Positions 52,859 through 62,683 of a DNA stretch of 64,000 nucleotides are shown piece after piece. The notes under the pieces are model-generated. The model did not search any database and was not told the DNA's origin. It saw only the letters and a list, made by a program, of their open reading frames with translations. The translations under genes and the position numbers were made by a program. The first letter of the stretch is position 1. Each line of letters begins with the position of its first letter. This stretch comes from JAIBJN01 sp963811635. GTDB taxonomy: Bacteria > Actinomycetota > Thermoleophilia > Gaiellales > Gaiellaceae. The stretch is from assembly GCA_963811635.1 (NCBI GenBank), contig CAWESB010000019.1, positions 1-64,000 of the forward strand, written 5' to 3'.

Positions 52859-53923
52859 CTAGGGCCGCCGGAGGAACGACGGCACCTCGAGTACGCCCGA
52901 GGGGACGTCGAAGCCCTCGCCGGTCTGCTCGCGGTCCTCGATCACGTCGCCCCGCTCACGCGGCTCGCGCCGGTACGCCTTGTCGAACCCGGTCGCAATC
53001 ACCGTCACGCGCACCCGGCCCTCCATCGCATCGTCGATGACCGCGCCGAAGATGACGTTCGCGTTGAGGTCGGACGCACCCGTGACCACCTCGGCCGCCT
53101 CGTTCACCTCGAAGAGCCCGACGTCCGGGCCGCCCGTGATGTTGAGGAGGACGCCGGTCGCGCCGGCCACCGAAGCCTCGAGGAGCGGCGACGAGACGGC
53201 CGCGCGAGCCGCCTCGGCCGCGCGGTTCTCGCCCTCGGCCTCACCGATGCCCATGAGGGCGGAGCCGGCGTCGGTCATGATCGTGCGCACGTCGGCGAAG
53301 TCGAGGTTGACCAGGCCGGGAATCGTGATCAGGTCGGTGATCCCCTGCACGCCCTGGCGGAGTACCTCATCGGCCATGCGGAACGCGTCGACGACCGAGG
53401 TCTGCTTCTCGACGACCTGGAGAAGCCGGTCGTTCGGGATGATGATCAGGGTGTCGACGTGGTCGCGGAGCTTGCCGATGCCGGCCTGGGCCTGCTCGGA
53501 GCGCCGGCCGCCCTCGAAGCTGAACGGGCGCGTGACAACGCCGACCGTGAGCGCGCCGATCTCGCGCGCGATCTCGGCGATGACCGGAGCCGAGCCAGTG
53601 CCCGTGCCTCCACCCTCGCCCGCGGTGACGAAGACCATGTCGGCGCCCTTGAGCGCCTCCTTCAGCTCGTCCCGCGTCTCCATCGCCGCCTCGTAGCCCT
53701 TCTGCGGATCGGCGCCCGCGCCGAGCCCGCGCGTCGCGGCCGCGCCGATGTGGATCTTCTGGTCGGCCTCGACCATGAGGAGGGCCTGCGCGTCGGTGTT
53801 GACGGCGATGAACTCACACCCGCGGAGGCCGGCCTCGACCATCCTGTTGACCGCGTTGGAGCCGCCGCCGCCGGCGCCGACCACCTTGATCACGGCCAGA
53901 TAATTGCCCGATTGATCTCTCAC
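52859..53923 (-). CDS. ftsZ: cell division protein FtsZ
   Basis: 354 aa from GTG 53923, with GGAGAGG 6 nt upstream; longer frames run into the promoter and ftsQ. The tubulin signature GGGTGTGS is at residues 104-111; VVGAGGGGSNAVNRM and VNTDAQAL are N-terminal GTPase loops; the tail LEVPSFLRR is the conserved FtsA/SepF-binding peptide. Polymerises to the Z-ring. It has its own promoter after ftsQ. Confidence 0.97.
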   Translation of the reverse strand: MRDQSGNYLAVIKVVGAGGGGSNAVNRMVEAGLRGCEFIAVNTDAQALLMVEADQKIHIGAAATRGLGAGADPQKGYEAAMETRDELKEALKGADMVFVTAGEGGGTGTGSAPVIAEIAREIGALTVGVVTRPFSFEGGRRSEQAQAGIGKLRDHVDTLIIIPNDRLLQVVEKQTSVVDAFRMADEVLRQGVQGITDLITIPGLVNLDFADVRTIMTDAGSALMGIGEAEGENRAAEAARAAVSSPLLEASVAGATGVLLNITGGPDVGLFEVNEAAEVVTGASDLNANVIFGAVIDDAMEGRVRVTVIATGFDKAYRREPRERGDVIEDREQTGEGFDVPSGVLEVPSFLRRP

Positions 53924-53977
53924 GTTGATCCTCTCCCTGACACGCCGAGCTTGAAGCTCAGCTTGAGCGTCCGGCTG

Positions 53978-54006
53978 AGGGTACGTCCACGCCTTCGGGA
54001 TGTCAA
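53978..54006 (-). promoter_or_regulatory. ftsZ promoter
   Basis: TTGACA (rc of 54001-54006), a 17-nt spacer and TACCCT (rc of 53978-53983) upstream of ftsZ. A perfect dyad GAGCTT-G-AAGCTC (53947-53959) lies in the 5' leader and might bind a regulator or fold in the mRNA. Confidence 0.65.
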
Positions 54007-54038
54007 ATGCGTATTTGCAGCGATATTGCGAGTTAACC

Positions 54039-54857
54039 CTAACCCTCAAGTTGAGAGTCTAGGCTTGTACCGCCTACGGCTCGCTCGGGCACCGAGACGT
54101 CGAGGTAGGCGAGCTCCGCCGCCTCCTCCGCGCTCATCCCCGCGAGGACGCGGGCCGCGACCGCAAGCTTGAGCGCCATCGAGCCGGTGTCACCGAGGCG
54201 GATTTCCATGCCCTCGTCGAGGACGAGCGTCACCGTCCCGTCGCCCGCCCGTGCAGAACGGATCCGCCCGGGGAAGCGCTCGGGAAGCCTCCGCAGCGCC
54301 TCGAGCGCCGCGCGGACGTCGTCGTCCTGGATCTCGCGGCCTGGTGCGAAGCTCTCCTCTGAGCCGGCCCAGATGATCGTCCGCTGCTCGGGCGTGCCCG
54401 TGTCGACCGCGCCGATCACGCGGCCGCGGTCGGAGACGAGCCAGGCGTCTGCCCCGCTCCGCAGTACGGCGAGCGGCCGTTCCTGGACGACGGCGATCCG
54501 CAACGTGTGCGGGAAGGCACGATCCACGCTGAACGAGCGCACCGTCGGAATCGCCTCGAGCCGACGGCGGAGCTCATCCTGGTCGAGCGCGACCAGGCTG
54601 TCGCCCAGCTGCGGCGCTGCCGCCTGACGCACCGCCTCGCGCACCCCCGGACGGCCCCCCGTCACCTCCAGCTCCTCGAGCGCGAAGAGCGAGGTGAACC
54701 GCGCAGCCGCGTAGACGAGCACGAGCAGCGCCGCCGCCAGGACGGCGACGGCCAGCAGCCGGACGACCGGTGCGCGCAGGCGGCCGAGCCCGTTCGCGGG
54801 CACGAGAGCGAGATGCGGTCGGGAAACCACGGGACCGTGTTCGCCGTGGGCGGGCAC
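54039..54857 (-). CDS. ftsQ: cell division protein FtsQ
   Basis: 272 aa. A cytoplasmic start, one transmembrane helix (LLAVAVLAAALLVLVYAA), a POTRA domain (LEELEVTGGRPGVREAVRQA, PTVRSFSVDRAFPHTLRIAVVQERPLAVL) and a beta domain ending in TSLDSQLEG. It is part of the FtsQLB divisome complex. The gene lies 19 nt after murB. The last codons contain the CTCAA-G-TTGAG dyad and GGGTTAGGGTTA. Confidence 0.9.
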   Translation of the reverse strand: MPAHGEHGPVVSRPHLALVPANGLGRLRAPVVRLLAVAVLAAALLVLVYAAARFTSLFALEELEVTGGRPGVREAVRQAAAPQLGDSLVALDQDELRRRLEAIPTVRSFSVDRAFPHTLRIAVVQERPLAVLRSGADAWLVSDRGRVIGAVDTGTPEQRTIIWAGSEESFAPGREIQDDDVRAALEALRRLPERFPGRIRSARAGDGTVTLVLDEGMEIRLGDTGSMALKLAVAARVLAGMSAEEAAELAYLDVSVPERAVGGTSLDSQLEG

Positions 54858-54876
54858 GGTCCTACCCCGGGTCGCG

Positions 54877-55755
54877 CTAGCCGTCGAGCGGCGGTACCTC
54901 GAGCGCGCCGAGCAGTTGCACCTCCGGGTGGAGGGTGACGCCGTACTGCTCGCGAGCGCGGCGCCGCGCCTCGGCGATGAGCTCGATCGCGTCCGCCGAG
55001 CGGGCCTCGCCGGCGTTCTCGATGAAGTTGGCGTGCTTCGGCGAGATTTGCGCGCCCCCGATCCGAAAGCCGCGCAGGCCGCAGGCCTCGAGCATCCGCC
55101 CGGCGGTCAGCTCGTGCTCGGGGTTCTTGAACACGCTTCCGAACGTCCGCTTGTTTGTGGGCTGGGCGGCCTTCCGCCGAGCCTGCATGTCCGCGACCGT
55201 CGCCTTGATCTCGGCCACCGGCCTCGGCTCCAGGCCGAACACGGCGGAGGCGACCACCTGCCCGTAGCGCAGGCCGGAGGCCCGGTAGCGGAGCCCGAGC
55301 TCTTCGGGAGTCATCCACGAGGCGCCGTCGGCGTCCGCGACGAGAGCGCGGATGAGGACTCCCGACGTGTCGCCTCCGTAGGCGCCCGCGTTCATCCAGA
55401 CCGCCCCGCCGACAGTGCCGGGTATCGCGCAGACGAACTCCATCCCGCCCAGCTCGGCGGCTCGGGCGCGGTGGAGGCAGACGGCGAGGGGAGCGCCTCC
55501 GCCAGCTGCGAGCGTTCCTTCGCCGGCCTCGGCGGCGGCCAGGGATCCCGCGAGCTTGAGGACGACCCCAGGGAACCCTTCGTCCGCGACGAGCAGGTTC
55601 GAGCCGAGCCCGACGACGGCGACAGGGAGGCCGTTGTCCCGCGCCCAGACAAGCCGCTCCACGACCGCGTCGGCGGTCTCGGGCTGGTCGAACCACCGGG
55701 CGGGCCCTCCGGTTCCGAGCGTCGTGTAGCGGGCGAGCGAAACCTGCTCGTTCAC
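54877..55755 (-). CDS. murB: UDP-N-acetylenolpyruvoylglucosamine reductase
   Basis: 292 aa. FAD-binding motifs YTTLGTGGPARWF and VGLGSNLLVADEGF, then GGAVWMNAGAYGG and SVFKNPE with the catalytic Ser. It reduces the enolpyruvyl group to form UDP-MurNAc. It overlaps murC by 4 nt. Confidence 0.95.
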   Translation of the reverse strand: MNEQVSLARYTTLGTGGPARWFDQPETADAVVERLVWARDNGLPVAVVGLGSNLLVADEGFPGVVLKLAGSLAAAEAGEGTLAAGGGAPLAVCLHRARAAELGGMEFVCAIPGTVGGAVWMNAGAYGGDTSGVLIRALVADADGASWMTPEELGLRYRASGLRYGQVVASAVFGLEPRPVAEIKATVADMQARRKAAQPTNKRTFGSVFKNPEHELTAGRMLEACGLRGFRIGGAQISPKHANFIENAGEARSADAIELIAEARRRAREQYGVTLHPEVQLLGALEVPPLDG

Positions 55756-56957
55756 GCCCCGAGGGCCTCCCGGATGAGCGGGAGTGTCGAGTCGACGTTC
55801 CCGGCCCCGGCCGTGAGCAGGGCGCCCCCGGGCCGGGCGAAGGATGCCGCCAGCCTGGCGGCATCCGGCAGGGACGGCGCCCAGCCGATCGGCATCCCCG
55901 GCCGCACGTCGGCAAGGCGGTCGACGACGACCTTGCCCGTGATCCCGGGTAGCGGCTCCTCCCGCGCGGCGTAGATCTCGGTGACGACGGCGGCATCGGC
56001 GGCGGCGAGGGCCTCGCCGAGCTCCGCGCCGAGGTGGAGCGTCCGCGAGTAGAGATGCGGCTGGAAGAGAACGACGAGCCTCGCCCCGTCGGCGAGGACG
56101 CCCCGCGCGGCCGCGATTGCCGCCGCGAGCTCGGCCGGATGGTGCGCGTAGTCGTCCACCAGCCGGACGCCGCCAGCCTCGCCGTGCTCCTCGAGCCGCC
56201 GGCCGGCGCCGCGGAAGCCGGGGAGCACCTTCGCGGCCGCTTCCCGGTCGAAGCCGGCGAGCTCCAGGGCCGCCAGGGCGCAGGCAGCGTTCAGCCGGTT
56301 GTGCTCACCCGGGACCGACAGCTCGAGGTCGACCGGGTCGAGATCACGCCCCCAGACCACCCGCCCGGCCCCGAGGCCCGAGGCCCAGCGCTCGAAGCGT
56401 TCCTCGAGCTCGGCGGTGGAGGCGAACGTCGCGTGGTGGTCGAGCTCGACGTTCGTGACCACCCCGACCTCGGCGGACAGCTCGAACACCGTGCCGTCGG
56501 ACTCGTCACCCTCGACCACGAGCCACCCGGTGCCGGCGCGGGCGTTGCCGCCGAGCTGGGGGACCTCCCCGCCGATCAGGAACGAGGGGTCGTCGCCGAG
56601 GCCGTCGAGGCAGTACGCGATCATCGCCGCGGTCGTCGTCTTGCCGTGCGCGCCCGAGACGACGATCGAGCGGCGGAGCGCCACGAGCTCGGCGAGCAGC
56701 TCCGCTCGGCTTCGGCCGGGGACCCGCCCGGCGTACGCCGTCGAGACATAGGCCTCCGCATCCGCGGGGGGCGCGGGCGGCTCGTCCGAGACGGTGACGG
56801 GGATCCCGGCCTCGCGCACGTGCGCCAGGTAGGGCGTCTCGTTCCGATCCCAGCCCGACACCTCGGCGCCCCAGGCCTTCGCCACGACCGCGTAGGCCGA
56901 GAAGCCCGCGCCGCCGATCCCGGCGAGCCAGAGCCTGCGGCCCTCAAGCTCGGGCAA
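55752..56957 (-). CDS. murC: UDP-N-acetylmuramate-L-alanine ligase
   Basis: 401 aa. An ATP loop SGAHGKTTTAAMIAYCL, a GIGGAGFSAYAVVAKAWG N-terminus, VTNVELDHHATF, PGEHNRLNAACALAAL and DDYAHHPAELAAAI. It adds L-Ala to UDP-MurNAc. It overlaps murG by 14 nt and murB by 4 nt. A little shorter than many MurC (about 450 aa). Confidence 0.95.
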   Translation of the reverse strand: MPELEGRRLWLAGIGGAGFSAYAVVAKAWGAEVSGWDRNETPYLAHVREAGIPVTVSDEPPAPPADAEAYVSTAYAGRVPGRSRAELLAELVALRRSIVVSGAHGKTTTAAMIAYCLDGLGDDPSFLIGGEVPQLGGNARAGTGWLVVEGDESDGTVFELSAEVGVVTNVELDHHATFASTAELEERFERWASGLGAGRVVWGRDLDPVDLELSVPGEHNRLNAACALAALELAGFDREAAAKVLPGFRGAGRRLEEHGEAGGVRLVDDYAHHPAELAAAIAAARGVLADGARLVVLFQPHLYSRTLHLGAELGEALAAADAAVVTEIYAAREEPLPGITGKVVVDRLADVRPGMPIGWAPSLPDAARLAASFARPGGALLTAGAGNVDSTLPLIREALGA

Positions 56958-58011
56958 GCGCGATCAGCTCCTCGGCGACGACGTCCGCGGCGTCCGGCTT
57001 CGCCAGCGCGAGCATCGCCTCGCCCATGCGCGCGAGCCGCTCGGGATCCGAGAGCAGCCCGCCCACCTGCCGGCGGAGGTCGAGAGCCTCCTCGGGGACG
57101 ACGACCGCGCCGCCTCCCCGCTCGAAGTAGCGCGCGTTCTTCACCTGGTGGTCGGCAGTGGCGTGCGGGTAGGGGACGAGCAGCGCCGGCTTGCCCGCCG
57201 CCGCGACCTCCCACACCGACCCTCCGGCCCGCGCGACGACCAGGTCGGCAGCGGCGAGCGCCGCCCCGAACGCGTCCGTGAAGGCGAGGAGCCGGTAGTC
57301 GTCGCGGCGGGGCCGCCGATCGAGCTCCACGAAGTCTCGCTCACCGGAGAGATGAAGGACGGCCGGTCCCTCGTCGGCGAAGGCGGCGTAGGCGGCCTCG
57401 TTGAGGTGCCGGGCGCCCTGGCTGCCGCCGAAGACGAGGACGACCGGCCCGTCCGGCGGAAGGCCGAAGGCGGCGCGCGCCTCGGCGCGCTCCGGAGGGC
57501 GGGAGCGCGCGGGGATCGGCCGGCCGACGACGCGATACTTCGGCCCCTCGAGGCCCTCGAGCGGAAAGGCGCAGAAGACGAGCTTCGCGAACGGAGCCGC
57601 CAGCTTGTTGGCGAGCCCGAGGTGGGCGTCGGCCTCGGTCAGGGCGGCGGGGATCCGGAGGACGGAGGCGGCGAGCACCATCGGCCCGCCGACGTACCCG
57701 CCCGCCCCGAGGACGGCGTCGGGGCGCCGCCGGCGCAGGATTCGCACGCAGGCCGCGGGCGCGATCGCGTCGCGCGCCAAAGCGCCGAGGAGCCTCGGGC
57801 TGAGGGAACGCGGCAGTCCCTCGACCTGGAACGCGTCGAAGTCGAGGCCCGCGCCGAGCGCGAGCCGCTCCTCGACGGAGTCAGGCCGACCGGCGAGCGT
57901 GACGGACGCGCCGCGGCTCTGCAGCGACTCTGCGACCGCGAGCGCCGGCAGCACGTGACCGGCCGTCCCGCCGGCGGCGATCAGGTATGTCAGAGCTGGA
58001 AGCGGCGGCAT
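56944..58011 (-). CDS. murG: N-acetylglucosaminyltransferase MurG
   Basis: 355 aa. GGTAGHVLPALAVAESLQ (glycine loop), VLGAGGYVGGPMVLAA, VFGGSQGARHLNEAA and the UDP-GlcNAc site VVARAGGSVWEVAAAGKPALLVPYPHATADHQ. It transfers GlcNAc to lipid I, making lipid II at the inner membrane face. It overlaps the ftsW reading frame by 131 nt. Confidence 0.95.
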   Translation of the reverse strand: MPPLPALTYLIAAGGTAGHVLPALAVAESLQSRGASVTLAGRPDSVEERLALGAGLDFDAFQVEGLPRSLSPRLLGALARDAIAPAACVRILRRRRPDAVLGAGGYVGGPMVLAASVLRIPAALTEADAHLGLANKLAAPFAKLVFCAFPLEGLEGPKYRVVGRPIPARSRPPERAEARAAFGLPPDGPVVLVFGGSQGARHLNEAAYAAFADEGPAVLHLSGERDFVELDRRPRRDDYRLLAFTDAFGAALAAADLVVARAGGSVWEVAAAGKPALLVPYPHATADHQVKNARYFERGGGAVVVPEEALDLRRQVGGLLSDPERLARMGEAMLALAKPDAADVVAEELIALARA

Positions 58012-59098
58012 GGTTGACGGCGATGTTAAGGAGGATCCCGACGGAGGCGAGCATGACGGTGAGGCTGGAGCCGCCGTAGGACACGAATGGGAGCGGGATG
58101 CCGGTCAGCGGGGCGAGCCCCATGACGGCGCTCACGTTGACGGCCGCCTGCCCGCAGATGAGGGCCGTGATGCCCGCGGCGAGCAGCTTCCCGAACGGAT
58201 CCCGGCACGCGAGGGCCACGTTGAAGCCCGCGTAGCCGAAGACGACGAAGGCGGCCAGGACGGCGAGCGCGCCGACCAATCCGAGCTCCTCGCCGATGAT
58301 CGCGAAGATCATGTCGGTCGAGGCTTCCGGCAGGTAGTAGACCTTCTGCACGCTCTCGCCCAAACCCACGCCGAAGAAGCCGCCGGAGCCGAGTGCGATC
58401 ATCGCCTGCACGCTCTGGAAGCCGGCCCCCTGCGGGTCCTGCCAGGGGTCGAGGAAGCTGAGGATGCGTTCGCGGCGGTACGGCTCGAGCCAGATGGCGG
58501 CGAGGACGAGCGAGAAGGCGATCGCGCCCGCGCCGGCCAGCGTCGAGAAGCGCGTGCCGACGACGATGAGGACCGCGGCGAGCATGATCGAGACGGAGAT
58601 GGCCGTCCCCAGGTCCGGCTCGATCAAGACGAGCGCGACAGCGGCGCCGAACACGATCCCGATCGGGCGGATGAGCTCACCGAGCGTGCGCGGCGCCGGC
58701 GAGCGCGAGAGGTACGCCGCGACCCAGAGCGCCAGCGCGAGCTTCGCGAGCTCCGAGGGCTGGATGGTCGCCGGGCCGATGGTGAGCCAGCGCTTGGCTC
58801 CGTTCACAGGCGTGCCGACGACGAGCACGGCGACGAGCAGGACGAAGCTCGCGAGCAGGAGCGGGGGAACGAGGTAGCGCAGGCGGCGGTAGTCCGTCCT
58901 GGAGAAGGCGACGAGCGCGACGATGCCGAGCAGCGCGTAGACGGCCTGGCGCTTGAGGTAGTAGGCGGGATCGTCCGCGGCGAGCGCGGCCCGTGCCGAG
59001 CTTGCGCTGTAGACCATGACGAGGCCGAACGCGACGAGGCCGAGCGTCACGACGACGAGCAGGTGGTACTCGAAGCCGCCGCCGGATGGCCGCTTCAC
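57881..59098 (-). CDS. ftsW: FtsW peptidoglycan polymerase
   Basis: 405 aa from GTG 59098. Ten-helix SEDS protein: VYSASSARAALA, GAKRWLTIGPATIQPSELAKLAL, the Asp of EPDLGTAISV and IPLPFVSYGGSSL. It polymerises septal lipid II with a cognate penicillin-binding protein. It overlaps murD by 4 nt (GTGA). The last 40 residues are an Arg-rich tail that reads 131 nt into murG and may be an artefact of a displaced stop. Confidence 0.92.
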   Translation of the reverse strand: MKRPSGGGFEYHLLVVVTLGLVAFGLVMVYSASSARAALAADDPAYYLKRQAVYALLGIVALVAFSRTDYRRLRYLVPPLLLASFVLLVAVLVVGTPVNGAKRWLTIGPATIQPSELAKLALALWVAAYLSRSPAPRTLGELIRPIGIVFGAAVALVLIEPDLGTAISVSIMLAAVLIVVGTRFSTLAGAGAIAFSLVLAAIWLEPYRRERILSFLDPWQDPQGAGFQSVQAMIALGSGGFFGVGLGESVQKVYYLPEASTDMIFAIIGEELGLVGALAVLAAFVVFGYAGFNVALACRDPFGKLLAAGITALICGQAAVNVSAVMGLAPLTGIPLPFVSYGGSSLTVMLASVGILLNIAVNHAAASSSDIPDRRRRDGRSRAAGARGRRVAAEPRRVRHARRSA

Positions 59099-60342
59099 AG
59101 CGCCTCCACGAGCTGGCGGAAGCGGGCGCCGCGCTCCTCGAAGCTCTCGAACTGGTCGTAGCTCGCGCAGGCGGGCGAGAGGAGGACGACGTCTCCCGGC
59201 TCGGCATCGGCTTGCGCGTCGGCGACCGCCTGTGCGAGGTCGCCGGAGTGGCGAAAGCGGACGCCTTGCCCGGCCAGCGCCTCTGCGATCTCGTCGGCCG
59301 ACTCGCCGATCAGATAGGCGCAGGAGACGCCCGACTCGCGGGCGCGGGCGGCGAGACCCGCGAATGGAGTGCCCTTGCGCGAGCCGCCGAGGATAACCCG
59401 CAGGCCCGGCGGGTACGCGCTCAGCGCGCGCTCGGCCGCCTCGGGGTTGGTCGCCTTCGAGTCGTTCACCCACCGGACCCCGTCGAGCTCGCGAACGAGC
59501 TCGAGCCGGTGGGGGACGCCGGCAAAGCTCTGGAGCGCTGCGGCGATCGCGTCGTCCGGGATCCCGGCGGCGCGCGCAGCGGCCGCGGCAGCGGCGGCAT
59601 TCTCCCGATTGTGCTCGCCGGGGATGCCCGGCTCCGCCGGCAAAGGGTCGTCAGCGGCGAACTCGACCCGGCGAGCGCGTCCCGGCACCAGGGGAAACCC
59701 GTGCGGGACGACGGCGACGTCGTCCGCCTCCTGGTTCTCGAAGATGCGGAGCTTCGCCGCCCGGTAGGCATCGAGGCTGCCGTGGCGGTCGAGGTGGTCG
59801 GGGGTGAGGTTGAGCAACACTGCGACACGGGGCCGGAGCTCGTCGATGTCCTCCAGCTGGAAGCTCGAGAGCTCGCAGACGATCCAGGCGTCGTCGGCGA
59901 TGGCACCGTCGAGCCCGGTGAGCGGGCGGCCGACGTTCCCGGCGACCGCGACGGGCCGGTCGGCCGCGCGGAAGATCTCGCCCAGGAGCTCGCTCGTCGT
60001 CGTTTTCCCGTTCGTGCCGGTGACGCCGATCAGCGGGTTGGCCAGGAGCCGCGAGCCGAGCTCGATCTCGCTCCAGATCGTGACGCCGCGGTCCCGTGCG
60101 GCGGCCACGAGAGGCACCTCGCTCGGAACGCCGGGGCTCTTGATCAGCAGGTCCACGTCATCGACGAGCGCGGGGTCTTCCGCGCCCAGGACGACTTCGA
60201 CACCGTGCTCCCGAAGCCTGCCGGTGTCGAGCTCCTCGTTCCGGTCGATCCCGACGACGCGGACGCCCCGCCGGGCGAGCGCGAGCGCCGCGGCCTCACC
60301 CGAGCGGGCGAGGCCGAGCACCAGGGCCCGCTCAGGAAGCAA
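59095..60342 (-). CDS. murD: UDP-N-acetylmuramoylalanine-D-glutamate ligase
   Basis: 415 aa from TTG 60342 (MLPERALVLGLARSG); the start overlaps mraY by 11 nt. GVTGTNGKTTTSELLG (ATP loop), LNLTPDHLDRHG, PGEHNRENAAAAAAA and VNDSKATNPEA are Mur-ligase signatures. It adds D-Glu to UDP-MurNAc-L-Ala. Confidence 0.95.
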   Translation of the reverse strand: MLPERALVLGLARSGEAAALALARRGVRVVGIDRNEELDTGRLREHGVEVVLGAEDPALVDDVDLLIKSPGVPSEVPLVAAARDRGVTIWSEIELGSRLLANPLIGVTGTNGKTTTSELLGEIFRAADRPVAVAGNVGRPLTGLDGAIADDAWIVCELSSFQLEDIDELRPRVAVLLNLTPDHLDRHGSLDAYRAAKLRIFENQEADDVAVVPHGFPLVPGRARRVEFAADDPLPAEPGIPGEHNRENAAAAAAAARAAGIPDDAIAAALQSFAGVPHRLELVRELDGVRWVNDSKATNPEAAERALSAYPPGLRVILGGSRKGTPFAGLAARARESGVSCAYLIGESADEIAEALAGQGVRFRHSGDLAQAVADAQADAEPGDVVLLSPACASYDQFESFEERGARFRQLVEAL

Positions 60343-61354
60343 ACTCGGACGCGTAGCGGTAGTAGAGGACGAAGCCGCAGGCGCAGAGGATCGCGGTGAT
60401 GATCCAGAAGCGAACCATGATCCGCGTCTCCGACCAGGCCTTCATCTCGAAGTGGTGGTGCAGGGGCGCCATCAGGAGCACGCGCCGGCCGAACCGCTTG
60501 AAGCTGACGACCTGGACGATGACGGAGAGCGCCTCGATCACGAAGATGCCGCCGATGAGGATGAGCAGCGACTCGGTCTTCGTCATGATCGCGAACGCGG
60601 CGAGCGCGCCCCCCAACCCCATCGAGCCGGTGTCCCCCATGAAGACCTGCGCGGGGAAGGCGTTGTACCAGAGGAACCCGATCGAGGCGCCCACGAGGCT
60701 CGCGCCGAGGATCGCGAGGTCGAGATCGACCTGGTCGGCCGCGCCGACTGCGCGAATCGATGCGAGCGCGGCGACCAGGCTCATCGCCGTGTAGGTGAGG
60801 ATCGCGATCGTCGTCGTCCCCGCGGCCAGGCCGTCGATGCCGTCGGTGAGGTTCACGCCGTTCGAGGCCCCGGCGATGATGAAGAAGAGCAGCACGTACC
60901 AGCCCCAGGACAGCGGCAGGTCGACGTCGAGCAGCGGCAGGTAGACGTCCGTCGTCAGCGGGGTATCCAGCCCGCGCGCCGCGACGACCGCGACGACCGC
61001 CGTGATCGCGCCGAGCCACAGGAGCTTCCAGCGGCCGGCGAGCCCGAGCGAGCGGCGGCGAGAGACCTTCGTCCAGTCGTCGACGAAGCCGATCGCGGCG
61101 CAGCCGAGCGTGACGAAGAACGCCGTCACCGCCGGCACCGTCCGGCTCGAGAAGATCAGGAACGGAACGGCCATGGAGACCATGATCAGGAGACCGCCCA
61201 TCGCCGGCGTCCCCTGCTTGACGACGTGGCCCTTCGGGCCCTCCTCGCGGATCTGCTGGCCGAACTCGTTCTTGCGCAGGAAGTCGATGAACTTGGGCCC
61301 GGAGAGAATAGAGATCACCATCGCCAGGACACCCGCGAGCAAGACTTCGACCAT
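60332..61354 (-). CDS. mraY: phospho-N-acetylmuramoyl-pentapeptide transferase
   Basis: 340 aa, about ten helices. Cytoplasmic loops carry the GFVDDWTK Asp pair, GASNGVNLTDGIDGLAAG, FMGDTGSMGLGG and APLHHHFE. It makes lipid I from UDP-MurNAc-pentapeptide. Fifteen bases separate it from murF. Confidence 0.95.
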   Translation of the reverse strand: MVEVLLAGVLAMVISILSGPKFIDFLRKNEFGQQIREEGPKGHVVKQGTPAMGGLLIMVSMAVPFLIFSSRTVPAVTAFFVTLGCAAIGFVDDWTKVSRRRSLGLAGRWKLLWLGAITAVVAVVAARGLDTPLTTDVYLPLLDVDLPLSWGWYVLLFFIIAGASNGVNLTDGIDGLAAGTTTIAILTYTAMSLVAALASIRAVGAADQVDLDLAILGASLVGASIGFLWYNAFPAQVFMGDTGSMGLGGALAAFAIMTKTESLLILIGGIFVIEALSVIVQVVSFKRFGRRVLLMAPLHHHFEMKAWSETRIMVRFWIITAILCACGFVLYYRYASEFAS

Positions 61355-61369
61355 AGACGGGACCTAACC

Positions 61370-62683
61370 CTAGGCTCGCGCCGGGACGACGGCGACGGCT
61401 TCGGCGATGACCTCGAGGCCCATCGCGCGCGAGCCCTTGACGAGCACGCAGTCACCGGGTTGGAGGACGGAGCGGAGCGCGGCAAGGCCCTGCTCGACCG
61501 TGGGCGCCCACCGGGTGACGGGGACGCCACGGGCGCCGGTCACGTAGTTGCGGGCGAGCGGCCCGACGGCGACCAGCACCTCGACGCCCGCGCGTGCGGC
61601 CGCGGCGCCGACATCACGGTGGTAATTCGGCGCCCCGGGGCCGAGCTCGGCCATGTCACCCAGCACCGCCACCTTGCGGCAGTCCGCGCCGCGGTCGCTC
61701 AGGTGCTCCAGCGCCGCGGCCATCGAGAGCGGGTTCGCGTTGTAGCAGTCGTTCAGGAGCGTTCCTCCGCCCGCGAGCGGAACCTCCTCGCCCCGCAGCT
61801 TCGAGAGCTGCACGTGGCGCGCGCCCTTCTGCGCCTTGCCGAGCGGGAGACCGAGCGCGTGATAGGCGGCGAGCGCGGCGAGGGCGTTGGTGGCGTTGTA
61901 GCGCGACGAGAAGCTGAACTCGAGCGTGAGCGGGCGGCCGAAGGCCTCGACGCGGAGGCGGGCGCTGCCGTCATGCGCGGAGAAGTAGCTGAGGGTGACG
62001 TCGCCGCCGTCCCCGAAGCGGAAGACGCGGAGGTCGTCCCGCTCGAGGTACGGATCGAGGTAGGCCTCGCCGGCCGGCACCACCGCGGTGCCGCCGGGCG
62101 GCAGGCTCTCGATCAGCTCGGCCTTGGCCTGGGCAACGCGCTCGACCGTCCCGAGCAGCTCGAGGTGCACCGGCCCGACGCTCGTGACGATGCCGATGTC
62201 CGGCTGGGCGATCTCGCACAGCTCCGCGATCTGGCCGAGCCCGCGCATGCCCATCTCGACCACCGCGACCTCGGTGTCCTCCTCGAGGCGGCACAGGGTC
62301 AGCGGCAGGCCGATCTCGTTGTTCTGGCTCCCCTCCGCGACGACAACCCGGGCGTGCGGCGCGCAGAGGGCGCCGAGGATGTCCTTCGTGGACGTCTTCG
62401 CGGTCGAGCCGGTGACGGCCACGACCTTGGCGCGCGAGCGCTCTCGCACCGCCTGGCCGACGGCGCCCAGGGCGCCGAATGCGTCCTCGGGGACGAGCGC
62501 GGCCGCGGCGCCGCGCCTCGATCGCCTCACCGACGAACTCCACACCCCTGCCCACGGCGACGAAGAGGTCGCCCGGCTCGACGGTCCGCGAGTCGATCGA
62601 CACGCCCGTGACGCGCTCGGCGTCGCGAGCTTGCTGGAGCCGGCCCGGTGCGAGCGCTGCGACCTCGGCGAGCGCGAGCGGGA

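Noticed and set aside
54031..54047. Telomere-like CCCTAACCCT repeat
   Set aside because: It is the end of ftsQ (codons for EG and stop) read on the other strand; only two units occur.
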